Of a stretch of DNA of 64,000 nucleotides, positions 56,266 to 64,000 are shown piece after piece. This DNA comes from Clostridiaceae bacterium (lineage in GTDB: Bacteria > Bacillota > Clostridia > Tissierellales > Sporanaerobacteraceae). A program made the translations under genes and the position numbers. Within the stretch, counting starts at the first letter, position 1, and each line of letters begins with the position of its first letter. The notes beneath the pieces are model-generated. The model did no database searches. It had not been told where the DNA came from and saw nothing but the letters and a program-made list of their open reading frames with translations. The stretch spans positions 164,620-228,619 of the forward strand of contig JAHXQP010000009.1 of assembly GCA_019391515.1 (NCBI GenBank), written 5' to 3'.

Positions 56266-56278
56266 AAGGAGAGTTTAG

Positions 56279-58225
56279 ATGATTGTCCTAATAAAAAATA
56301 ATCTAAAATTGTTTTTAAAAAATATATATTTAGCACTGGGAACATTTGTATTTTTTATTGTAGTAAATATATATCTAATTGAAGGTATGTATAAATTATC
56401 AATACATAAAGATGCCTTATATTACCTAGCAGGCAGCCAATATATGAGTATGATTTGTTTTGTTTTTTTTACATTTATATCCTATGAGTATTTAGTGAAA
56501 ATTAAAAATGATGATTTGTTAGAGTGTTTTTCAGCTATGGATAAAGGAAAGGTAAAACTATATTTCTCACAATTAGTAGTCTTAATAATTATAGTATCTT
56601 TAATAACTTTAAATATAATGATATATAATTATGTTGCATATTTTGCTATGAATTTAAATTCATTAGCATATGCAATACATATATTTTTAAGCAATTTTAT
56701 AAATATTTTTTTAGTTTCGCTTTTAGGTGTTTTTATTGGAGCTGTAGCGTCTATGTATCTAAAGAGATTTTCTGCATATTTTCTGATGATAGTTTTGGTA
56801 TTTTTGATAAGTCCTATTTCTGAAATTATACCTAGTATATTTGATATGGGTTTTGGAATAAATATATATCCTATTAGAGAAATATTTGATATTTTGCCTC
56901 CAAATTTGGATTGGTTCGAAGAATACTTATATGGTTTGCCCATAGAACCGTATAGATGGAATTTATTAATATTTTGGATATTGCTATTGTTATCATTTAT
57001 ATTACTAAAACTCACTAATAAGAAATTTAAATATTTAAACTTCTTATCTATAATCTTATTATCCGTTTCACTGATAAATTTTCATTTTTTTAATAAGCCA
57101 AGTAGTATAATGAAGAACAATGAAGATCCAGAAAAATCTATATTATTTGATCAATTATATTATAAATTTAATGATGTCCAAAGAGAGGAAGATGTGAATT
57201 TTACTATTTCCGCTTATAATATGAATATTGCTATAGATAGGGAACTACACAATGATATGAGAATTTTTTTAGATGAAAAAGAAGCTTTAAATAGCTATAA
57301 ATTTACTTTGTATAGAAATTATAAGATTGAAAAAATATTAAATAAAGAAAATGAAACTTTAAGTTTTAAAAGAGATGGAGATTATTTAGAAATATACAAC
57401 CCTTCTAATGAGAAACTAGAAGAAATAAGGATTTTATATAGCGGATATAGTCCTGTATTCTATAGTAATTCTCAAGGTATTTTACTTCCAGGATGTTTTC
57501 CGTATTATCCAATAGAAGGATATAAAATATTATATTCAAATGAACAATCTAAGTATATTCCTATAATAAGAAATGACGATGTTAAATTCAATGTATCTGT
57601 AAAATCTAATTTAAATATTTGTTCTAACTTAGAAAAAGATGGAGATAACTTCTTTGGTAATTCACAAGCTATGACTTTGATTGGAGGTTTTGTAAATGAA
57701 GAAAATATTGGAGATAATATTTATTATAGTTTATTTTTAGAAAAATTAAGTACAGATAAGTTATTAAATGTTGAAAATTTGTTAGAACCGTATAAAAATA
57801 TGTTTTTAGGAAATGAGAAAATTGATGTATCAAATAAAAAGATTTTTCAATCTCCTCCTACACTTATTTATAATGTAATTGATAATGGCTTAGTGAGCTT
57901 TAGGGATCATATATTTGTTTATGATTTAAGCAAAGAAGGTTTAATACATGGATTTTTGCAGTCTACTATACCTCAAGATATTAGGAAGATAGAAATTAAA
58001 ACTATATTTTTTGAGTACCTCTTATATAGAGATACGATTCTTAATATTCCAGAGGAGGAATTAGAAAATAATAAACTTTATGAATCGTATAATTTGTTTT
58101 TGGGAAAGGTGGATGAATTAGGGGAAGATTATGTTCTTAAAAGCACCTATAATTTTTTAAGAGATAAAAATGATGCAAGAGATTCAATAACATTTATTAA
58201 GGATTTAACAAAGGAGGTACATTAG
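56279..58225 (+). CDS. ABC-2-type membrane protein (multi-TM N-terminus plus large C-terminal domain)
   Basis: 648 aa, about six N-terminal TM helices then a soluble region; genes nearly contiguous with the ATPase at 58227. Confidence 0.7.
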   Translation: MIVLIKNNLKLFLKNIYLALGTFVFFIVVNIYLIEGMYKLSIHKDALYYLAGSQYMSMICFVFFTFISYEYLVKIKNDDLLECFSAMDKGKVKLYFSQLVVLIIIVSLITLNIMIYNYVAYFAMNLNSLAYAIHIFLSNFINIFLVSLLGVFIGAVASMYLKRFSAYFLMIVLVFLISPISEIIPSIFDMGFGINIYPIREIFDILPPNLDWFEEYLYGLPIEPYRWNLLIFWILLLLSFILLKLTNKKFKYLNFLSIILLSVSLINFHFFNKPSSIMKNNEDPEKSILFDQLYYKFNDVQREEDVNFTISAYNMNIAIDRELHNDMRIFLDEKEALNSYKFTLYRNYKIEKILNKENETLSFKRDGDYLEIYNPSNEKLEEIRILYSGYSPVFYSNSQGILLPGCFPYYPIEGYKILYSNEQSKYIPIIRNDDVKFNVSVKSNLNICSNLEKDGDNFFGNSQAMTLIGGFVNEENIGDNIYYSLFLEKLSTDKLLNVENLLEPYKNMFLGNEKIDVSNKKIFQSPPTLIYNVIDNGLVSFRDHIFVYDLSKEGLIHGFLQSTIPQDIRKIEIKTIFFEYLLYRDTILNIPEEELENNKLYESYNLFLGKVDELGEDYVLKSTYNFLRDKNDARDSITFIKDLTKEVH

Positions 58226-58226
58226 T

Positions 58227-59067
58227 TTGTTAGAAATTATAAACTTGAAAAAAATTTTTAAGAAGAGGGAAGTATTGAAGGGTATATCTATTAATTTAAA
58301 ACCGGGTGTTCACGGAATTTTAGGTTCTAATGGAGCAGGAAAGACTACCTTAATTAGATGTATAGTTAATCTTTATAATATCAATGAAGGAAATATAAAA
58401 TTTGAGGGGAAAGATATTGTCGATGATACTTCTTTTTTAAAAAAATATTGGATATCTTCCACAAAAATTTGGATTGTTTAAAGAATTAACTGTATATGAT
58501 AATCTTCGGTATTTTGGTGTGCTTAAAAAAATACCTAAAGAATCTTTAGATATTTGTATTAGAGAATCTTTAAAAAAAGTTAATTTAGAAGAAAAAGTTG
58601 GGGATAAAGTTGGCACTTTATCTGGTGGTATGATTAGGAGACTTGGTATTGCCCAAGCAATATTGGGAAATCCTAAAATAATAATCTTTGATGAACCGAC
58701 TGCTGGATTAGATCCAGAAGAAAGAATAAGATTTAAAAATATTCTTTCTTCCATAAAAGAGGATAAAATAATTATAATTTCTACTCATATTGTAGAAGAT
58801 GTAGAGGCATGTTGTGATGAAGTAATAATAATGAGCGATGGAAAAATACTTAAATCAGGAAGTCTTGAAGAAATCTCATCTGTAGCAAATGGAAAGGTAT
58901 TTGAAGTTAAACAAGGAGTGAAAGTTGATCCTAATTGGTATATTGAAAAAATCTTTTCAAGAGATGGTGAAAAATTTTTAAGAATTCTTTCGGATAAGAA
59001 TCAGGGATATAAGAGTCTAAAACCTACCATTGAAGATGGTTATATATGTATATTGAAAGGAATATAA
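58227..59067 (+). pseudogene. ABC-2-type transporter ATP-binding protein, interrupted by an apparent frameshift near 58433-58446
   Basis: Frame 1 has Walker A GSNGAGKTTLI then stops at 58481; a second frame supplies IGYLPQKFGLFKELTVYDNL (Q-loop), LSGGMIRRLGIAQAIL and FDEPTAGLDPEER. Junction is TTTTTTAAAAAAATATTGG. Confidence 0.85.
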
Positions 59068-59070
59068 GCT

Positions 59071-59715
59071 ATGAATATAAAATCTATATATTTGTCATTT
59101 AAAAAATTAAAAATTTACTATTTCATTCCATTAATAATATTATATATTTTTATTCCTATATTAAATATTGGAATGGTTTATATGTGTAAAAATATAGAGA
59201 TAGCTTATTCTATGGTATTTGCTGAGATTGAAAAATATGTACCTATTTTATCAATATGGTGGACAACATTTATATTTAAAGAATATATCGAAGGAGATGG
59301 AAATGAAATTTTATATTGTATAGATGAAACTGGTAAAGTTAAAGTTTCTCAAGTAATTTTGATATTTATATGGTATATCGTACATGTTGGAATACTTTTT
59401 TTAGTATATAGTATATTTTGGGACAATGTGCTTTTAGAATTTTTAAAAACAGTTATTCAATGTTTCTTTTTCACTTCTTTATTTTATATGCTAATGTATA
59501 CATTAAAATCAACTACTATAAGTTTCATGTTTTTACTTATATATGAACTTTTAACTATGTTTATAGATTCTGAAATTATCGATTACATAACTATATTCGA
59601 AAATGGTGAAAAAATAATTTTGCCAACTATTGTTACAAAATATTTAATAATATTGTTACTATCTATTGTTTTTTTAATAATTGGTATATATAAGAATAAG
59701 AGAATTTATTATTAA
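59071..59715 (+). CDS. Multi-pass membrane protein (ABC locus partner)
   Basis: 214 aa, multiple TM helices; 3-nt gap from the ATPase ORF. Confidence 0.65.
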   Translation: MNIKSIYLSFKKLKIYYFIPLIILYIFIPILNIGMVYMCKNIEIAYSMVFAEIEKYVPILSIWWTTFIFKEYIEGDGNEILYCIDETGKVKVSQVILIFIWYIVHVGILFLVYSIFWDNVLLEFLKTVIQCFFFTSLFYMLMYTLKSTTISFMFLLIYELLTMFIDSEIIDYITIFENGEKIILPTIVTKYLIILLLSIVFLIIGIYKNKRIYY

Positions 59716-59749
59716 TATAATTAGGTAAAAGTTCACATTACCTAAGTTA

Positions 59750-59778
59750 TTGACATATTTCTGAAAATTTGATACACT
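59750..59778 (+). promoter_or_regulatory. Putative smpB promoter
   Basis: TTGACA (59750-59755), 17 nt, TACACT (59773-59778). Confidence 0.55.
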
Positions 59779-59815
59779 ATTAAATGGATTCTCAAAAATA
59801 GGCATGGTGATTGAA

Positions 59816-60277
59816 ATGGGAAAAAGTAATGTTAAAGTAATGGCAAAGAATAGAAGAGCAAGGCATGATTATTTTATAGAAGATTCAATAGAAGCAGGTA
59901 TAGTTTTAAAAGGAACAGAGGTAAAATCTATAAGACAAGGTAGATGTAATATAAAAGATAGCCATGCTTTGGTAGAAAACGGAGAAATATTTCTTTATAA
60001 TATGCATATCAGTCCTTATGAACAGGGAAATAGATATAATGAAGATCCTACTAGAAAAAGAAAACTTCTTCTCAATAAAAGAGAGATTAATAAACTAATA
60101 GGATATACAGCTCAAAAAGGATATACACTAGTTCCAATAACTGTTTATATAAAAAATGGACTTGTAAAGGTTGAATTAGCTATTGCAAAAGGTAAGAAAC
60201 TTTATGATAAAAGAGAAAGTATAGCTAAAAAAGAAGTAGAAAGAAAGATACAAAGAGAATTTAAAGAAAGATACTAA
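59816..60277 (+). CDS. smpB: SsrA-binding protein
   Basis: [51 protein letters not shown]; track start 59804 is upstream, ATG at 59816. Confidence 0.97.
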   Translation: MGKSNVKVMAKNRRARHDYFIEDSIEAGIVLKGTEVKSIRQGRCNIKDSHALVENGEIFLYNMHISPYEQGNRYNEDPTRKRKLLLNKREINKLIGYTAQKGYTLVPITVYIKNGLVKVELAIAKGKKLYDKRESIAKKEVERKIQREFKERY

Positions 60278-60282
60278 TACTT

Positions 60283-60632
60283 GGGGACGAAACTGGTTTC
60301 GACGGGAGTATGGAGTAAGGAGTAGCGAGTCGTTGTCGCCAAACAACGTAAAAAGTGGCACTTAAATTTAAACGCAGACGATAATTTAGCATTAGCAGCG
60401 TAATTTAAACGCTGTCGCTCTACCTAGTAGTCCCACCTACTAGAATAGAGTGTCATTTATAGTGGGGAACTACTATAGGCCTTCTCCACCCTATAGTGGA
60501 TTTTGGAGATAGCTAGATATAAAGCTTGCTATTGGGCGTTATATTTAGCGAATACTAAATCAATAGCTGCACTCGGAGAAACTCCTTATAAAGTGCTTTT
60601 GGACGTGGGTTCGACTCCCACCGTCTCCACCA
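60283..60632 (+). ncRNA. ssrA: tmRNA
   Basis: 5' GGGGACGAAACTGGTTTCGACGGG; 3' GTGGGTTCGACTCCCACCGTCTCCACCA; tag ORF GCAGACGATAATTTAGCATTAGCAGCGTAA (ADDNLALAA*) at 60374-60403. Confidence 0.98.
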
Positions 60633-60660
60633 TAAAAGAACTTAAATATTGATACAATAG

Positions 60661-60785
60661 AAACTCCTTGATTCCAAGGGGTTTTTGTTATTTTTGGAGA
60701 TAAATTTAATAGAAACTAGTCAATATACTGGTAGAATAAAGGCAATCAAGGATATATAATTTAAATAATGGATATTTGCATAGTT
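60661..60785 (+). repeat. Intergenic repeat family, copy 1
   Basis: aaactccttgattccaaggggttttt + aatttaatagaaactagtcaatatactggtagaataaaggcaatcaaggatata...; matches copies at 62143 and 62800. Confidence 0.8.
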
Positions 60786-60842
60786 GAGATAATAGACAAT
60801 TTGATAAAACTACATAAATAATAGTATCGAGAGTGATTAATT

Positions 60843-61230
60843 ATGAATTATAAAAAGTTGAGCTTGATTGTAGCAATATCGACAAAAATCAGAACTGATT
60901 TTAATACATATTGCAAAATGACATAATCTTACGCCGAAACTATGGATAACAGATCATAAAGTTTCAATGACAGATATATAAGGAACAGTACAAAAAATGA
61001 AGATTTGTTGCTTGCTATTGCAGAAGATGAACAAGGGAATACACAGGGATTTATATGGGCTTGCAAACAAGAGAAATTTCAAAATAGTGTCATGATTTTA
61101 TATTTATATGTAACAGAGGATTATAGAGGCTAAGGTGTGGTCACAAACCTAAAAATATTTTATAAAAGACAAAACATAACACAAAAAGTCGGGAACAATT
61201 ACTTGAAAAGAGATAATATATATTTACAGA
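60843..61230 (+). pseudogene. Decayed GNAT acetyltransferase remnant
   Basis: In one frame DLLLAIAEDEQGNTQGFIWACKQEKFQNSVMILYLYVTEDYRG-stop-GVVTNLKIFYKR; TAA at 61131-61133 falls where GNATs have RGxGxG. Confidence 0.7.
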
Positions 61231-61244
61231 TAGGGGTGATGAAT

Positions 61245-62105
61245 ATGGGCTGGGTTGAAGGAATTGGCAAAGCCATTAACTATATTGAGAATAATATTAC
61301 AAAGGAAATTTCAATAGAGGATATCGCAGAAAAAGCATTTATCTCTCCATTCTATTTCCAAAAAGGATTTGCAATGCTTTGTGGTTTTACGGTTGGGGAA
61401 TACATTAGACAACGTAGGCTTGCTCTTGCTGGTAGTGAACTTATTTCCACTGATGAAAGGATTATTGATATTGCAGTGAAATATGGCTACACCTCACCAG
61501 ATAGCTTCACAAAGGCTTTTACCCGATTTCATGGCGTTACACCTACTGCTGTTAGAAAAGATGGAGCAATGGTTAAATCATTCGCCCCACTAAAAATCAA
61601 ATTCTCATTGGAAGGTGGTTATATTATGGATTACAAAATTGTTGAAAAAGATTCATTCACTGTTATGGGTGTATCAAGGATGTTCAAGCATGATAATGCA
61701 ACTATGAAAATTCCACAGTTTTGGACAGAGCATTATCAAACAGGAAAGAGTAAGTTTGTATGTGGAATGTACGGGATATGCATAGATGAGAGCATGATGG
61801 ATTCAGATGAATTCGAGTACTTAATTGCAGATAATTATAATCCGTCTTTGGAAATACCTGATGGTTTTGTTACAAAGGTAATACCTAAACATACATGGGC
61901 TATTTTTGCTTGTAAGGGTGCAATGCCAAAATCTTTGCAAGATATGAATAAAAAAATTTTCTCAGAATGGTTGCCTAATTGCAAGGATTATGAAATTGCA
62001 GCAGGCTATAATATTGAAATGTATACTAATATAGCTGATTATCCGCAGGGGAATCAGGATGAAAACTATTATAGTGAAATTTGGATTCCTGTTAAAGAAA
62101 AATAA
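61245..62105 (+). CDS. AraC-family regulator with GyrI-like effector-binding domain
   Basis: AINYIENNITKEISIEDIAEKAFISPFYFQKGFAMLCGFTVGEYIRQRRLALAGSELI; C-terminal GyrI-like region. Confidence 0.92.
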   Translation: MGWVEGIGKAINYIENNITKEISIEDIAEKAFISPFYFQKGFAMLCGFTVGEYIRQRRLALAGSELISTDERIIDIAVKYGYTSPDSFTKAFTRFHGVTPTAVRKDGAMVKSFAPLKIKFSLEGGYIMDYKIVEKDSFTVMGVSRMFKHDNATMKIPQFWTEHYQTGKSKFVCGMYGICIDESMMDSDEFEYLIADNYNPSLEIPDGFVTKVIPKHTWAIFACKGAMPKSLQDMNKKIFSEWLPNCKDYEIAAGYNIEMYTNIADYPQGNQDENYYSEIWIPVKEK

Positions 62106-62142
62106 TTATGTAGGATAGGATAATGAAAGTTTATAAAAAGTA

Positions 62143-62282
62143 AAACTCACTGGATTTAAGGCGATAATGTTTTAGACTAGTGGGTTGTTTTTTATTTCAA
62201 ATAAAATTTAGTAGAAATGAGTTAATATATTTGATAGAATAAAGAAAATTGAGGATATGGGATTAAAATAATTGATGTATAT
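62143..62282 (+). repeat. Intergenic repeat family, copy 2
   Basis: Terminator-like hairpin aactcactgg/ctagtgggtt then core aatttagtagaaatgagttaatatatttgatagaataaagaaaattgaggatatgggattaaaataattgatgta. Confidence 0.8.
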
Positions 62283-62354
62283 ATGTGGAAAACTGCGATG
62301 CAAAGATTATTCATATGATTTTTAGGCAGGTAGTAATTTAAGGGAGGAATTTAT

Positions 62355-62684
62355 ATGGACAAATTTCAAAGTGGGCTTCTAGCAATTAGTTTAGCGACTT
62401 TATTAGTTTTTATTATTTATACACTAGTAGATGAAAAGAAGTCATCTAAGTGGTTTAAGTGGTACAACCAAATGGATTATCAAGAACAGAAAAAATATAA
62501 TCCCATAATTGCTGTCCATAAACTAAAAAGAGTACTTTTTTTAATAATATTGGTTGGAATTTCTGGATTCTTGATATCATTCTATATTTCATCAATTTCT
62601 ATAGTTACATTTGTTTTAATTCTAATTATCCTTCTTGTTTCTATAACATATTTGGGACCAAGAGGATGTAAGGTTGAGAAATGA
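62355..62684 (+). CDS. Small membrane protein (DUF3784-like)
   Basis: Three predicted TM helices; WFKWYNQMDYQEQKKYN; RBS agggagg. Confidence 0.55.
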   Translation: MDKFQSGLLAISLATLLVFIIYTLVDEKKSSKWFKWYNQMDYQEQKKYNPIIAVHKLKRVLFLIILVGISGFLISFYISSISIVTFVLILIILLVSITYLGPRGCKVEK

Positions 62685-62799
62685 ATTAAATTAGTAAATT
62701 CTAATTTGTAGGGTTAAAGTAATATAATTTTAGCTATAGTTATGTCATATCTTTTATATTATATTTAACAGAGGTAGCTAGTTAGGGAAAAAGAATTGG

Positions 62800-62955
62800 A
62801 AAAACTCCTTGATTTCAAGGGGGGTTCTTATTTTGGGGGGATAAATTTAGTAGAAATTAGCTAATATATTTGATAAAATAAAGAAAATCAAGAATATGTG
62901 ATTGAAATAATTGATATATATGGAATATTACGAAACGAAAGCTATTTGCATAGGA
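62800..62955 (+). repeat. Intergenic repeat family, copy 3
   Basis: aaaactccttgatttcaaggggggtt + aatttagtagaaattagctaatatatttgataaaataaagaaaatcaagaatatgtgattgaaataattgatata...gctatttgcatag. Confidence 0.8.
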
Positions 62956-62986
62956 TTACAGAAAGTTAATTATAGGAGTGAGAATT

Positions 62987-63751
62987 ATGGAGTTCAATAA
63001 ATCTAAAATATTAGAAATTGTAAGAAAACAATTAGCAATAGATATGAATTGCAATATAGAGGATTTTGTTAAAGACGGTATAGTATTTTGTGAAGCAAAA
63101 TTAAATAAAGGAAGAAGAATGTTTGATAGGCAATTTCCCTTTCTTGAAATTGTAACTATGGGTAAAAGTATAGTTGTTTCAGCAGATAGTGATATTTTAA
63201 CAAAGGTAAAACCATTATTAGAGAATAAAACAAGAGAAGATATATTTGTAGCTCCGTTTGTATTCGGACATTCTCTTTATTATATCCCTGATTGTAATAG
63301 GATAAAAAAGTTACCTACCCCTGATGGTTTTAATTTTTACATAAAATATGGAAAAGAAATATATGATTTATATAAAATTTCAGGTTTTGAAAATGCAATT
63401 CAATACGACATAAATCATCCTCGACCAGATGTAATTGTAATATATGCAATGTATGATAATGAAATTGTAGCAATGGCAGGGGCATCAGCCGATAGCAATT
63501 TAATGTGGCAAATAGGTATTGATGTGTTACCACGATTTAGAAATAAAGGACTTGCTACAAGTTTAGTAAGTAACCTTGCGATGATAATTATGGAACGAGG
63601 AATTATACCTTATTATGGAACCGCTTCATCCAATATAGCCTCACAATCTGTTGCATATAGAAGTGGATTTATGCCAACGTGGATGTGTTCATATAAAAAT
63701 ACTTTTGATGGGACAGCACCTTATGATAATGACATAAAAATTATTTTCTAA
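62987..63751 (+). CDS. GNAT family N-acetyltransferase
   Basis: IGIDVLPRFRNKGLATSLVSNLAMIIMERGIIPYYGTASSNIASQSVAYRSGFMP. Confidence 0.85.
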   Translation: MEFNKSKILEIVRKQLAIDMNCNIEDFVKDGIVFCEAKLNKGRRMFDRQFPFLEIVTMGKSIVVSADSDILTKVKPLLENKTREDIFVAPFVFGHSLYYIPDCNRIKKLPTPDGFNFYIKYGKEIYDLYKISGFENAIQYDINHPRPDVIVIYAMYDNEIVAMAGASADSNLMWQIGIDVLPRFRNKGLATSLVSNLAMIIMERGIIPYYGTASSNIASQSVAYRSGFMPTWMCSYKNTFDGTAPYDNDIKIIF

Positions 63752-63840
63752 TATTATGGTGTATATAATATTTAAGAAATTAACTTGCCTTTTTACATTA
63801 TATGCAATAGGAGTACTTATTAAATGGTGATTTAGTAATT

Positions 63841-63990
63841 ATGAATATGGAGATATGTGAAAGAAAGTTAGCTAAAGTAGATTTATACAAAAAGTTAGCT
63901 GAAGCAGAAAGTCAAATTAAAAACGAGGAAATGCTATTAGATGCTGAAAGTGTTTTTCAACATTTAAAGGAAAAGCATGTCAAAGAGTAA
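63841..63990 (+). CDS. Small RelB/DinJ-antitoxin-like protein (possibly truncated)
   Basis: 49-aa ORF MNMEICERKLAKVDLYKKLAEAESQIKNEEMLLDAESVFQHLKEKHVKE, resembling the C-terminal part of RelB/DinJ-type antitoxins; shorter than the ORF track cutoff. Confidence 0.4.
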   Translation: MNMEICERKLAKVDLYKKLAEAESQIKNEEMLLDAESVFQHLKEKHVKE

Positions 63991-64000
63991 TTATAATACG

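Noticed and set aside
60632-64000. Integrative element with att repeat after ssrA
   Set aside because: No integrase gene and no second copy of the ssrA 3' end visible; retained only as a lower-interest hypothesis.

Overview
The window is a contiguous AT-rich segment of a Firmicutes/Clostridia-type chromosome (likely an amino-acid-fermenting Tissierellales/Peptostreptococcales relative; this is inferred from gene content). It is mostly conserved core genes. The metabolic centrepiece is a glycine reductase (Stickland) operon at 25.86-33.95 kb: tandem glycine riboswitch, grdX, trxB, trxA, grdE, grdA, grdB, grdC, grdD. In-frame UGA (selenocysteine) codons in grdA (29432-29434) and grdB (30860-30862) split both genes in the supplied ORF track. 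Other blocks are a PadR/DUF1700/DUF4097 cassette, tandem rodA-like paralogs, a two-component system with an ABC exporter, ald, a cobalamin/iron-type ABC importer, a BMP/nucleoside ABC transporter, rpoN, the cggR-gap-pgk-tpi-gpmI-eno glycolytic operon with a candidate CggR operator, secG, hppA, a hydrolase/membrane-MurF/ddl block, and rnr. An ABC-2 type locus with a frameshifted ATPase lies between rnr and smpB, followed by ssrA (tmRNA). Downstream of ssrA is an accessory zone with a decayed GNAT gene, an AraC/GyrI regulator, small accessory genes and a three-copy intergenic repeat. A recurring non-coding feature is a set of perfect, loop-less intergenic palindromes of 30-46 bp. I found no CRISPR array, transposase or clearly new defence system. 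The best second-look items are the palindrome family, the riboswitch-controlled selenoprotein operon, the ABC ATPase frameshift at a T6A7 run, and the post-ssrA repeat family.
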